The notes under the pieces were generated by a model. That model was not told the DNA's origin and ran no database searches. It saw only the letters and a list, made by a program, of their open reading frames with translations. A DNA stretch of 32,071 nucleotides from RGIG9115 sp045648165 (GTDB lineage Bacteria > Bacillota > Clostridia > UBA1381): positions 1 to 32,071 of the forward strand of contig JAZRNL010000007.1 in assembly GCA_045648165.1 (NCBI GenBank). The letters run 5' to 3'. Shown in pieces: positions 1-8,165 of this stretch. Position 1 is the first letter of the stretch; every line of letters starts with the position of its first letter. The translations under genes and the position numbers were made by a program.

Positions 1-875
1 GGCTCAGCAGTTTTTGCATCATAGGCAACCTGGGTAATCTCATTCGGAGCCGGCAGGTATTTTCCGATACCGTCCATCAGGCTTCGGATACCGATATTAT
101 TTTGACCGGAACCGCAATATACCGGATATATACTACCGTCCTTAACACCCTTTCTTATAGCTTTTTTAATTTCATCAAATGTGAATTCTTCACCATTGAA
201 GTATTTGTTCATCAAGGCATCGTCTGTTTCGGCAATAGCCTCCATAATCATTTCACGGAGAGGTGCAACAGTTTCTGCCATACCGTCGGGTACAGGGATG
301 TCAACTCTGTCTTTGCCTTCGTAGCGACGTGCCGTCATATCAACAATGTCGACAAAGCCTTTAAATTCATCATTTTCACGGATGGGGTATACGAAAGGTG
401 TAATACCCTTACCGAATACTTCTTTCATCTGTTCCAGAGTTTTTTCGTAGCTTGCTCGGTCGTCATCAATTTTATTAACAAAGAACATTGTTGGAATTCC
501 TCTTGATTTTGCATAAGAGAAAACTTGTTCAGTGCCAACAGAAACGCCGCTTCTGCCGCTAAGTACCACCAGTGCAGAATCTGCGGCTCTGACAGCTTCC
601 TTAACATCACCTACAAAGTCGAAAAATCCCGGTGTGTCAAGGATGTTATATTTCATACCCTTCCATTCAATGGGAGCAAGGGCGGTTGAAATAGAAAACC
701 CGCGCTTAATCTCCTCGGGGTCAAAATCGCTTGTTGTGTTTCCGTCCGCAACTCTGCCCATTCTGTCGGTCATACCTGCGTTAAAGAGCATAGCTTCGGT
801 CATAGTAGTCTTTCCACACTTACCATGCCCCATTATCGCAACATTGCGGATTTCGTCCATTGCATATTCTTTCAT
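1..875 (-). CDS. EF-G-like translational GTPase, 5' part (cut by window edge)
   Basis: The first 291 codons of a GTPase of the elongation factor G superfamily; the reading frame runs off the left edge without a stop. The G1 P-loop is GHGKCGKT (residues 16-23), followed by the G3 motif DTPG (in NILDTPGFFDF) and the G4 motif NKID. The P-loop differs from the GHVDAGKT of canonical EF-G and resembles the paralogue annotated as elongation factor G-like (FusA2-type), whose exact role in translation is not settled. The start at 875 is supported by CAGGAGG at 884-890, eight bases upstream. It is the first gene after a 194-bp gap and is preceded by a perfect inverted repeat. A tetracycline-protection-type GTPase is a less likely alternative and cannot be excluded without the C-terminal domains. 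Confidence 0.9.
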   Translation of the reverse strand, partial: MKEYAMDEIRNVAIMGHGKCGKTTMTEAMLFNAGMTDRMGRVADGNTTSDFDPEEIKRGFSISTALAPIEWKGMKYNILDTPGFFDFVGDVKEAVRAADSALVVLSGRSGVSVGTEQVFSYAKSRGIPTMFFVNKIDDDRASYEKTLEQMKEVFGKGITPFVYPIRENDEFKGFVDIVDMTARRYEGKDRVDIPVPDGMAETVAPLREMIMEAIAETDDALMNKYFNGEEFTFDEIKKAIRKGVKDGSIYPVYCGSGQNNIGIRSLMDGIGKYLPAPNEITQVAYDAKTAE

Positions 876-909
876 ATACCTTACCTCCTGTTTTTATTAT
901 GTATGCGAA

Positions 910-928
910 AAAAGTGACACTCACTTTT
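910..928. promoter_or_regulatory. Perfect inverted repeat in leader of the EF-G-like gene
   Basis: AAAAGTGA-CAC-TCACTTTT, 8-bp arms with a 3-bp spacer, ends 34 bases upstream of the EF-G-like start codon. It has no adjoining T-run in the gene's direction, so it is not an obvious terminator. It could be an operator or a short leader hairpin; the function is unknown. Confidence 0.45.
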
Positions 929-970
929 AACAGTCATTATATTAATTATATACCAAAAATTTAAAACAGT

Positions 971-1012
971 AAACAAAAAAACACTCGTCATTTTAATAGA
1001 AAATAACGAGTA
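971..1012 (-). terminator. Rho-independent terminator of dapB
   Basis: On the minus strand, 12-base arms ACTCGTTATTTT and AAAATGACGAGT (one G-U pair, five-base loop) lie between 1012 and 983 and are followed by GTTTTTTGTTT. The site is 58 bases past the dapB stop codon. A-rich sequence on the other side gives some bidirectional character. Confidence 0.8.
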
Positions 1013-1069
1013 TTTTTTGTGCAATTTCAATATAGGCAATAAAAAGAATATAAAATTACTGTGCAAAAC

Positions 1070-1828
1070 TTACATATCAAGACTGGCAATCAGATCGTTC
1101 ATGCAGTACATACCGGGAGTTTTTCCTACAAGGAATTTTGCAGCCTTAACTGCGCCTACGGCAAATATCTCCTTGCTTGCCGCCTGATGCTTAAGCTCTA
1201 TAATTTCATCAGTACCTGCAAAGATAACGGTATGCTCGCCAACGATGGTGCCGCCCCGGACTGCATGAATTCCGATTTCGGACTTCTTTCTCTTTTTTCT
1301 TGAGGTATGGCGGTCGTAAACATACTCTGCATCCATATCCTCTGCTATGGCATCTGCGATTGCAAGGGCGGTGCCCGATGGTGCGTCTATCTTCTGATTG
1401 TGATGCTTTTCGATTATTTCTATATCAAAGCTTTCGCCCAGGAGCTTTGCAGCTTTTTTTGCAAGGTCAATAAGGAGGTTAATCCCGAGGCTCATATTTG
1501 CTGAAAAAAATACGGGGATACTTACCGATGCCGCCTCCATAATATTTTTCTGCTGATTTGAAAGGCCTGTTGTTGCAACAATAACAGGGAGCTTGCGGCT
1601 TTTGCAGTAGTCAAGGAGCTTCTCCAGAGAATCGGGATGTGAAAAGTCGATTACCACATCCGCTTCACCTGTAAAGTCTGCCGGGTTTGTATAAACCGGG
1701 TAGGAATTTGTACCTTGATCCGAAATATCAAAGCCTGCAACGATTTCGCAAGCTTCATCTTCTGCAACAATACGTGATATAACTTGTCCCATTTTACCGC
1801 TACAGCCGTTCATTATAATCTTTGTCAT
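1070..1828 (-). CDS. dapB: 4-hydroxy-tetrahydrodipicolinate reductase
   Basis: Cytosolic NAD(P)H-dependent enzyme of the diaminopimelate/lysine pathway, supplying peptidoglycan cross-links, lysine and, in spore formers, dipicolinate precursors. The 252-aa product starts with the dinucleotide-binding loop NGCSGKMGQ (residues 7-15). It carries the catalytic signature EKHHNQKIDAPSGTA, with the His-His pair, the Lys and the substrate-binding PSGTA loop. Length matches the family. The start at 1828 follows a TACGGAGG-type ribosome binding site. It stands alone: a consensus promoter lies upstream (1858-1886) and a terminator downstream. No dapA neighbour is visible, unlike many genomes where dapA and dapB are adjacent. 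Confidence 0.97.
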   Translation of the reverse strand: MTKIIMNGCSGKMGQVISRIVAEDEACEIVAGFDISDQGTNSYPVYTNPADFTGEADVVIDFSHPDSLEKLLDYCKSRKLPVIVATTGLSNQQKNIMEAASVSIPVFFSANMSLGINLLIDLAKKAAKLLGESFDIEIIEKHHNQKIDAPSGTALAIADAIAEDMDAEYVYDRHTSRKKRKKSEIGIHAVRGGTIVGEHTVIFAGTDEIIELKHQAASKEIFAVGAVKAAKFLVGKTPGMYCMNDLIASLDM

Positions 1829-1857
1829 AATCTGCCTCCGTAAAGTTAGTTTGTATT

Positions 1858-1886
1858 ATTTTATCATAGTTAAGACTTTATGTCAA
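1858..1886 (-). promoter_or_regulatory. SigA-type promoter of dapB
   Basis: Reading the minus strand: TTGACA (1886-1881), a 17-bp spacer, then TAAAAT (1863-1858). The -10 box ends 29 bases before the dapB start codon. Near-consensus with ideal spacing. Confidence 0.8.
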
Positions 1887-1963
1887 TGCTTTAAAACTGT
1901 ACAAATATTATATAATCTGAAGGTATAATAATTAAAAAAAGTGTGAACTTTTTGTTTTAGAGA

Positions 1964-1992
1964 TTGACTTTGCTTCTATTTGTGCTTAAAAT
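1964..1992 (+). promoter_or_regulatory. SigA-type promoter of the RND export operon
   Basis: TTGACT (1964-1969), 17-bp spacer, TAAAAT (1987-1992). It lies about 90 bases upstream of the first gene, leaving an approximately 85-nt leader with a hairpin. Confidence 0.7.
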
Positions 1993-2031
1993 AAGTATAA
2001 ATAAGTAATATATCCTGAATGAAGGCAGGAA

Positions 2032-2060
2032 TAAGTCTGAACAACTTTCTTTAAGACTTA
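2032..2060 (+). other. Inverted repeat in leader of the export operon
   Basis: TAAGTCT (2032-2038) and AGACTTA (2054-2060) are perfect 7-base arms around a 15-base loop, between the promoter and the ribosome binding site at 2071. No T-run follows. It may be an operator or a weak leader structure; no function can be assigned. Confidence 0.35.
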
Positions 2061-2083
2061 GTTTTGTGAAAGGAGTTATAAAA

Positions 2084-3178
2084 ATGAAAAATATCATATG
2101 TACTCTTCTTGTATCCGGGATGCTCCTTTCTGGAGTTTATGCCGGTGCAAGAGAAATGACGGTGGAGCAAGCGGTAGAGTATGCTTTATCAAATTCTTAT
2201 GAATTTGCTAAAAAGGATGCAGAGATACAGGCGGGGAAATATACATCCTACGATGCACATAATGCTTATAAAAGCTTAAAGAAAAATCCTTTACTTGAGG
2301 TTAAAAGTTTTGATACATATCTTGTACTCCAAGCCTACTATAAGGACGCGGCAAAGCTTTCGTTAACTGTTTCAGAGCGTGCGGAGGCAGACCTTGTAGT
2401 GTCGGTTTCAAACAGTGTTAAAGGCGATTTTTATACATATCTTAATTCTTTGAGGAGCGTGGAGCTTGCAGAGGAGAATTTAAGTGTTTTGGCTGAAAAT
2501 CTGGAAGCTGCAAAGGTGAGGCACAATATCGGAACATTAAGCGCTCTTGACCTTCAGAGCTTTGAGCTTGGGGTAAAGAGTGCGGAGCTTTCACTCAGCA
2601 GTGCAAAGCGTACCGCGGAGGCTAATCTGCAAAAGCTGAAAAATACCATAAACTATAAAGAAGAAGAGGAGCTTACTCCCATTGGCAGCTTTAAATTTCA
2701 GGTAAAGGAGCCGGTGGCATATGAAACGGCGAAAGAGCTCTGCCTTAATTCAAATACCTGTATTAACCTAAAAGATAATCTCACCCTGGCAGGGAAAAGA
2801 TGGTATTGGGCATACAGATTTTATTCACAGGCGGAAAATGCATATAAAGTAGAAAAGGCAAATTATCAAAAAGCAGAGGCAGATTATAATATAAATATTG
2901 ATAATATAAAGCTTAACCTGCTGAATATGTATAATTCACTGCTCACATTAAAAGAGCAGATAGAGCTTAGCGGCGAGCAGGTAAACCACCTTAAAAATAC
3001 TGCGGACGCAATGTATCTTCGCTATGAAATGGGACAGGTAACTGCAAACGATTACCGACAGACCCAACAGGAATATTTTAAAGCACGCAATGACCTTAAC
3101 AGCCTTGAGCTCAGCTATTATATAACAAATCTTAATTATGAATCACTCTTCAGTATGGAGGATGGGGCAAATGAATAA
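2084..3178 (+). CDS. TolC-family (OEP-like) secreted coiled-coil protein
   Basis: A 364-aa protein with an N-terminal signal peptide (MKNIICTLLVSGMLLSG, probable cleavage near residue 22) and long helical stretches rich in Ala, Glu, Leu and Asn. Two internally similar halves and an ELAEENLSVLAENLEAAK-type heptad pattern are what the TolC/outer-membrane efflux protein family looks like. The ATG at 2084 is preferred over the in-frame GTG at 2066 because AGGAG (2071-2075) sits eight bases upstream of it. It is shorter than Gram-negative TolC (over 450 aa), and the host is a spore former without evidence of an outer membrane. It therefore probably acts as a cell-surface extension of the pump rather than an outer-membrane channel. 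First gene of the operon; it overlaps the next gene by eight bases. Confidence 0.8.
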   Translation: MKNIICTLLVSGMLLSGVYAGAREMTVEQAVEYALSNSYEFAKKDAEIQAGKYTSYDAHNAYKSLKKNPLLEVKSFDTYLVLQAYYKDAAKLSLTVSERAEADLVVSVSNSVKGDFYTYLNSLRSVELAEENLSVLAENLEAAKVRHNIGTLSALDLQSFELGVKSAELSLSSAKRTAEANLQKLKNTINYKEEEELTPIGSFKFQVKEPVAYETAKELCLNSNTCINLKDNLTLAGKRWYWAYRFYSQAENAYKVEKANYQKAEADYNINIDNIKLNLLNMYNSLLTLKEQIELSGEQVNHLKNTADAMYLRYEMGQVTANDYRQTQQEYFKARNDLNSLELSYYITNLNYESLFSMEDGANE

Positions 3179-4580
3179 AAAATTAATAAGTATTATCCTT
3201 GTGGCTTCAACAGTACTCACTCTCGCTGCTTGCGGCAAAGGATATGATAAACCCCAGTCGGTTGAAAAAGGCGAGAATGTGACAGTATTTCAAGCAGAGG
3301 TATCACCTATAAACAAAACCGTAACCTATACAGGTGAAATTGGTGCATCGGAATCGGTAAGCGTTATATCAAAGCTTTCTGCAAAGGCGGTACAGGTTTA
3401 TTATAACGAGGGCGATTATGTAAATGCAGGTGAGGTTGTTGCCCGCCTTGACGGAACAGATGCAGAGCTTGCTCTGGACCAGGCAAGAGCTGGGTATAAC
3501 AGTGCGGTTGCGGCATATAATATGACGGTTAATTCTACCACAAAGCAGGCTTCAGCCGGGGCGCGTCAGGCATATAATTCCTCAAAGCTTGCCTATGAAA
3601 CTGCAATAACAACATATAACAGGGAAAAGCAGCTTTATGACAATAATACTTCTCTTGTGGCGGCAAAGAATGCCCTTGCCACTGCAGAGAAGAACTATGA
3701 AGACACAAAGCGTCTTTTTGATATGGGTGCCGTTTCACGGTTTGAGCTGGACAACGCAAAAAATTCAGCAGAAAACGCAAAAGCGGCATATGACAGCGCT
3801 TCAGCCGGGGCAGCTGCTCAGCTCAGTGCGGCAGAAACTAATCTTAAAAATGCGGAAAATGCACTTAAAAATGCTGAGGAAAATTTGTTACTTACAGATA
3901 TTTCTGCAACAGAGAGCATAGCTACCGGCAAGGCATCCGTTGAAAGTGCAAGAGCTGCTCTTGCAATAGCGGAAAACAATTTGAGCAATACAGTTATCAA
4001 AGCGCCTATATCAGGACACATAGGCAGTATGAACATTCATACGGGCCAACTGGTGCCCCAAGGTTCAGAGCTCTTTTCTGTAAAAAATGCAGACAGTGTT
4101 GATGCAGAAATCGCGGTAACCGAATCAGTTATTCCATATCTGAAAGAGGGAGACGAGGCAAAGATTGAAATAGAAGCTGTAAATATTTCAGTAACAGGCA
4201 GGATAACTGTTGCAAATCCGGTAAAAAATCCTCAGACAGGTATGTACATGGTTAAAGTTTCAATCGAAAATCTCGATGGAAGAATAAAGGTTGGTATGTT
4301 TGCCGACATAACTATTACCACACAAAAGAGTGATAACAGTCTTGTGATTATGTCGGATGCAGTGATGCGTGACGGCGATGAGGCATATGTTTTTGCAGTA
4401 AATGGCAACATTGCCGAAAAACGTATTATTACAACCGGAATAGAGGCTCCTGTCTACACGGAAGTATTGTCAGGCCTTGAAGAGGGCGAGAAGGTAGTGG
4501 TTGACGGTAAGGAATTTTTATCTGAAACCAATAACATAATCAATATAACGGGCAATGGAAAAAAGGAGATTGAAAAATGA
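3171..4580 (+). CDS. HlyD/AcrA-family adaptor lipoprotein of RND pump
   Basis: A 469-aa membrane-fusion-type adaptor. The signal peptide ends in the lipobox LAAC, with the acylated Cys at residue 21, so it should be anchored in the outer leaflet of the cytoplasmic membrane. A lipoyl/barrel-sandwich half follows (VSVISKLSAKAVQVYYNEGD). Next is a roughly 180-residue Ala- and Asn-rich coiled-coil hairpin with KNAENAL-type repeats, then the second half (VIKAPISGHIGSMNIHTGQ) and a beta-barrel. Start chosen at 3171, inside the tail of the TolC-like gene, because GGAGG (3157-3161) is nine bases upstream. Its stop overlaps the pump start (ATGA), pointing to translational coupling. It should link the RND pump to the TolC-like protein. 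Confidence 0.92.
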   Translation: MNKKLISIILVASTVLTLAACGKGYDKPQSVEKGENVTVFQAEVSPINKTVTYTGEIGASESVSVISKLSAKAVQVYYNEGDYVNAGEVVARLDGTDAELALDQARAGYNSAVAAYNMTVNSTTKQASAGARQAYNSSKLAYETAITTYNREKQLYDNNTSLVAAKNALATAEKNYEDTKRLFDMGAVSRFELDNAKNSAENAKAAYDSASAGAAAQLSAAETNLKNAENALKNAEENLLLTDISATESIATGKASVESARAALAIAENNLSNTVIKAPISGHIGSMNIHTGQLVPQGSELFSVKNADSVDAEIAVTESVIPYLKEGDEAKIEIEAVNISVTGRITVANPVKNPQTGMYMVKVSIENLDGRIKVGMFADITITTQKSDNSLVIMSDAVMRDGDEAYVFAVNGNIAEKRIITTGIEAPVYTEVLSGLEEGEKVVVDGKEFLSETNNIINITGNGKKEIEK

Positions 4581-7500
4581 AGCTCCATGAATTTTCAGTA
4601 AAGAGGCCTGTTGCGGTTGTAATGGCAGTTCTTGTGTTCGTGGTTATAGGTCTTTATTCCGTAACCATGCTGCCTATGGAGATGATGCCTGAGATGGAGC
4701 TTTCCATGGCAGTAGTGTACACAGGCTATCCAAACGTCGGCTCAGAAGAGGTGGAAAACCTCATCACGAAAAATATAGAATCTGCAGTAGCATCGGTTTC
4801 AGGTGTAAAGAGTATAACATCTTCATCTTCGGAAGGCTCATCTATGGTCATGATAGAGTTTTCCGCATCAACAGAGATTGACGATGCGGTGCAAAGCATT
4901 TCTGACAATATAAATCTTATAGAGGGCTATCTCCCCGACGGGGCAGATGAGCCTATTATAATAAAGCTTAACAGTTCTATGATGTCTGCAGCAATGATGA
5001 GCGTGTCCTACGAGGGTTACGACCTTGTTCAGACAAAAAAGTTTGTTGAAGACAATGTAACAGATGCATTAAAAGCCGTGGACGGAGTGGCATCGGTAAA
5101 TGTTTCCGGCGGCACCGACAGAATAATTGAGGTAATGGTGGATCCACAGAAAATACACGGATATAACCTGACGGTTTCCGATCTTGCATCTGCCATTGCG
5201 GCACAAAATCAAAACCTCCCTGCAGGTGAAACACAAGGTATGAATAAAGACCTTGCAGTGCGTACCGTAGGTAAGTTTGAAAGTTTGTACGACCTTCAAA
5301 ACGTTCCCGTAACAACAAGTGCCGGTCAGATTATATATCTTCGTGATGTTGCGGTTGTGGAGGATACATATTCCCGTGAAACCACCTTAGCCCGTGTAGA
5401 CGGAAGAAACTCCATTTCCATAAGCGTTAATAAGGAAAGTGACGCAAATACAGTGGATACCGTAGACGGTATAGTAGAGGCTCTTGAAGAAATTAAAGCA
5501 GAAAATGTGCATTTTTCTTATAATATCACAATGGAGCAGGCAAGCTATATAAAAAATGCTATAAGATCTGTTGTAAGCAGTGCCGTAACAGGGGGATTGC
5601 TTGCGATACTTATTCTTCTTATGTTCCTTGCAAGTGTGCGAACATCACTGGTTATCGGAATATCAATGCCTATATCGGTAATAACCACATTCATAGGTAT
5701 GTATTTTTCGGATATGACACTGAATGTGGTATCCCTTGGCGGTTTAGCCCTTGGTGTGGGTATGCTTGTGGATAACGCAGTAGTTGTGCTTGAAAATATT
5801 TTCAGACGCAGAACTGAACTTTCCGAGGACGGTGAAACATCTTCCATTTCAGGAACAGGCGAAGTTATAGGTGCAGTTGTTGCCTCGGTTTTAACTACAT
5901 GCATAGTTTATGTGCCTATTCTATTTATCGATAATATGATGGCAATAATGTTCAAGCAGCTTGCATTTGCTATCATATTCTCCCAGACCGCATCTTTAAT
6001 TACAACATTTCTGCTTGTTCCTATGTTATCATCAAAAATTCATGGCAAGGAAAAAAACAAGTTCCTTAGGCGTGCGCTGATACCTTTCGATAAATTTATG
6101 GATCTCGCATACAAGAGCTATGAAAAAGTGCTCCGATACCTAACGGCGCATCGTAAGTTTACGGTCGCAGTTACATTGGCAGTGTTTGCGCTGAGCCTCG
6201 CAGTTCTTAGTATGAAGGGTATGACCCTTATGCCAACCAGTGACGAGGGGATGATTTCGGTTTCTGTTGAGCTTCCCTCAGGGGCGCAGCTTAAAGACAC
6301 CGACAGAATTATAACTGAAATAGAAGAAGAAATACGTAGTATAGACGATGTAGAAACCATATCTGCAACAGTGGGTGCCGGGGGAATGACGGCAATGTTT
6401 GGCGCAAGCTCGTCGAATACAGGCTCAATCGTTGTAACATTGAGTGACGAAAGAAACAGAGCTACAACAGATGTTGCAAATGAGCTGAGAGAGAAGCTTG
6501 CAAGGGTAACAGGCGCAATAGTATCAGTTGAGGCGGCAAACACAATAATGTCTATATCCTCCGACGAGGTTCAGTTTAATTTCACGGGTAACGACGAAGA
6601 AGCTCTTCGTGACTACATAGTTGAAGCTCAGAAGCAGCTTCAAGATGTGGAAGGCGTAGTTGAAACGGAGACATCTATAGAAGACACTCAGCCCGAAGTA
6701 AGAGTAAGGCTCAACTCCGCAAAAGCGGCACGGTATGGTATGGTAACTGGAAATGTGTCTGGGATAGTAAAATCGGTGCTTGGAAGTACAACAGCATCCC
6801 GGTACCTTGACAGTGGCTCGGAGTTTGATATTAAAATTGTGTATCCAGATTCATTTGTAGAGGATTATAATGCGCTTAAAACCCTGCAGATTAAAACACC
6901 CACAGGTCAGTGGATAACACTTTCTGATATTGCCGATGTAACTGTTGAGCAGGGAAGTACCACTCTCCAGAGAATTGACCAGAAGCGTGTTTATACTCTG
7001 ACGGGTAAGTTGTACGGAACGGATATGGCAACAGTTAACCGTGAGTTTGAGGCAAAGCTTTCTTCAGTTCCCGCGCCTGAGGGCATTTCCCGTCAGGATG
7101 CAGGAAGTTTTGAAGTAATGATGGATGCTATGGAGTCGTTATTTATTGCAATACTCCTTGGAATTTTACTTATGTATATGGTAATGTGTGCACAGTTTGA
7201 AAATCTGAAGCAGCCGTTTATTATACTCTTTACAGTACCACTTGCAATGATAGGTGTTGTTCTTGCTCTGGTGATAACAAACAGCCCATTGTCGGTTATC
7301 GGATGTATAGGTATTCTGATGCTTACGGGTATAATAGTAAACAATGCAATAGTTCTTATTGATTTTGCAAACACAGCCAGAAAGGAAAATCCAGGAACGT
7401 CAGTGGAGGATATAATAGTTTATGCCAGCAAAACAAGACTTCGTCCTATTCTTATGACGTCACTCACATCAATTCTCGGCTTCCTGCCAATGGCAATGTC

Positions 7501-7642
7501 CACAGCAGAAGGCTCCGAAATGATGAGGCCCCTTGCGGTAGTTCTCTGTGGCGGACTTTTTGTGGGTACATTTCTCACTCTTTTGTTTATACCCACTCTT
7601 TATGTTTCTTTTGAAAAAAAGGGGAAAAAACGGAGTATATAA
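4577..7642 (+). CDS. RND-family efflux transporter (AcrB/HAE1-like)
   Basis: A 1021-aa polytopic membrane protein with the classic RND layout: one N-terminal helix (VKRPVAVVMAVLVFVVIG), a large extracytoplasmic loop, helices 2-6, a seventh helix (HRKFTVAVTLAVFAL), a second loop and helices 8-12. The proton-relay region of helix 4 reads GMLVDNAVVVLENI: Asp399 is kept, but the second acidic residue of AcrB (Asp408) is Asn400. The AcrB Lys940 position in helix 10 is Asn922 (GIIVNNAIVLIDFA). This is a pattern of Gram-positive and HAE-type relatives rather than of AcrB itself. Substrate unknown; drugs, lipids or cell-envelope compounds are all possible. Last gene of the operon; a strong terminator follows 22 bases after the stop. 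Confidence 0.95.
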   Translation: MKLHEFSVKRPVAVVMAVLVFVVIGLYSVTMLPMEMMPEMELSMAVVYTGYPNVGSEEVENLITKNIESAVASVSGVKSITSSSSEGSSMVMIEFSASTEIDDAVQSISDNINLIEGYLPDGADEPIIIKLNSSMMSAAMMSVSYEGYDLVQTKKFVEDNVTDALKAVDGVASVNVSGGTDRIIEVMVDPQKIHGYNLTVSDLASAIAAQNQNLPAGETQGMNKDLAVRTVGKFESLYDLQNVPVTTSAGQIIYLRDVAVVEDTYSRETTLARVDGRNSISISVNKESDANTVDTVDGIVEALEEIKAENVHFSYNITMEQASYIKNAIRSVVSSAVTGGLLAILILLMFLASVRTSLVIGISMPISVITTFIGMYFSDMTLNVVSLGGLALGVGMLVDNAVVVLENIFRRRTELSEDGETSSISGTGEVIGAVVASVLTTCIVYVPILFIDNMMAIMFKQLAFAIIFSQTASLITTFLLVPMLSSKIHGKEKNKFLRRALIPFDKFMDLAYKSYEKVLRYLTAHRKFTVAVTLAVFALSLAVLSMKGMTLMPTSDEGMISVSVELPSGAQLKDTDRIITEIEEEIRSIDDVETISATVGAGGMTAMFGASSSNTGSIVVTLSDERNRATTDVANELREKLARVTGAIVSVEAANTIMSISSDEVQFNFTGNDEEALRDYIVEAQKQLQDVEGVVETETSIEDTQPEVRVRLNSAKAARYGMVTGNVSGIVKSVLGSTTASRYLDSGSEFDIKIVYPDSFVEDYNALKTLQIKTPTGQWITLSDIADVTVEQGSTTLQRIDQKRVYTLTGKLYGTDMATVNREFEAKLSSVPAPEGISRQDAGSFEVMMDAMESLFIAILLGILLMYMVMCAQFENLKQPFIILFTVPLAMIGVVLALVITNSPLSVIGCIGILMLTGIIVNNAIVLIDFANTARKENPGTSVEDIIVYASKTRLRPILMTSLTSILGFLPMAMSTAEGSEMMRPLAVVLCGGLFVGTFLTLLFIPTLYVSFEKKGKKRSI

Positions 7643-7663
7643 TATTTTAAAAATATGTTTGTG

Positions 7664-7709
7664 AAAGATTTACAAAGTTCCTGCGGGTTTTTTGTAAATC
7701 TTTTTTTTT
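7664..7709 (+). terminator. Rho-independent terminator of the RND operon
   Basis: Perfect 13-base arms AAAGATTTACAAA (7664-7676) and TTTGTAAATCTTT (7691-7703), a 14-base loop, and a T-run to 7709. Confidence 0.9.
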
Positions 7710-7743
7710 GTAAACTGCCGAATTAAATTGAGGACAGGGTATT

Positions 7744-7947
7744 TTAAACTTTTGCTCTTTTTCTTATAAGAGCTTTTTTGCATGATGCGAACTTTTGTTT
7801 TTTACTTTCTTCCCTTGCAGAATACATGGAAACTGCTACTATTGCGAAAAGAACAGTTCCTCCTGCTGCAATAAAGCCGCTTTCCGAAAACCCAAGTACA
7901 GCAAACACACACGCTGTCACAACGCCTAAAATTTCAATCTTATTCAT
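7744..7947 (-). CDS. Small two-helix membrane protein, unknown function
   Basis: A 67-aa product with two hydrophobic stretches (IEILGVVTACVFAVLGF and FIAAGGTVLFAIVAVSMY) separated by a short polar turn, then a very basic tail (KKQKFASCKKALIRKRAKV). By the positive-inside rule the tail should be cytoplasmic. An AAAGGAC element about ten bases upstream of the ATG is a modest ribosome binding site. No family is recognised. It lies divergently from recA and convergently with the RND operon. An overlapping plus-strand frame at 7778-7993 is considered its shadow, because it lacks a comparable ribosome binding site. Confidence 0.55.
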   Translation of the reverse strand: MNKIEILGVVTACVFAVLGFSESGFIAAGGTVLFAIVAVSMYSAREESKKQKFASCKKALIRKRAKV

Positions 7948-8040
7948 AATAAAAACCGTCCTTTTATTTTTTGTTATTCTGTTTCTGATTTAATTATATA
8001 AAATTTAGTGTACAAAAAGCGGGACAGTTAAAAAAATCTT

Positions 8041-8052
8041 TTAACGCGTTAA
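8041..8052. promoter_or_regulatory. 12-bp perfect palindrome upstream of recA promoter
   Basis: TTAACGCGTTAA is fully self-complementary and lies 63 bases upstream of the recA -35 box, between divergent genes. It overlaps a weak hairpin (GTTAAAA 8027-8033 with TTTTAAC 8039-8045). It could be an operator for either flanking gene or chance. The stretch 7948-8115 holds no other recognisable element and no LexA-type GAAC-N4-GTTC box. Confidence 0.3.
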
Positions 8053-8115
8053 TTGCAAAACTAAATGCAACTTTTTTATACTTTTACAAATTCATATTTT
8101 TGGTGTATATTTTTC

Positions 8116-8144
8116 TTGATTTTTAAAAACTGATATGATATAAT
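8116..8144 (+). promoter_or_regulatory. SigA-type promoter of recA
   Basis: TTGATT (8116-8121), 17-bp spacer, TATAAT (8139-8144), with TG one base upstream of the -10 (extended TGaTATAAT). Transcription would start near 8151 and give a leader of about 200 nt that contains the whole nested hairpin repeat. Confidence 0.8.
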
Positions 8145-8165
8145 AAATGTAATAAAGTTGAATTC

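Noticed and set aside
102..506. 134-codon plus-strand frame
   Set aside because: Lies antisense inside the EF-G-like gene, has no ribosome binding site and gives no recognisable protein; the minus-strand frame has all GTPase motifs.
5545..6543. Long minus-strand frames opposite the RND pump (5545-5904 and 6118-6543)
   Set aside because: They mirror codon bias of the pump gene, show no domain and no ribosome binding site.
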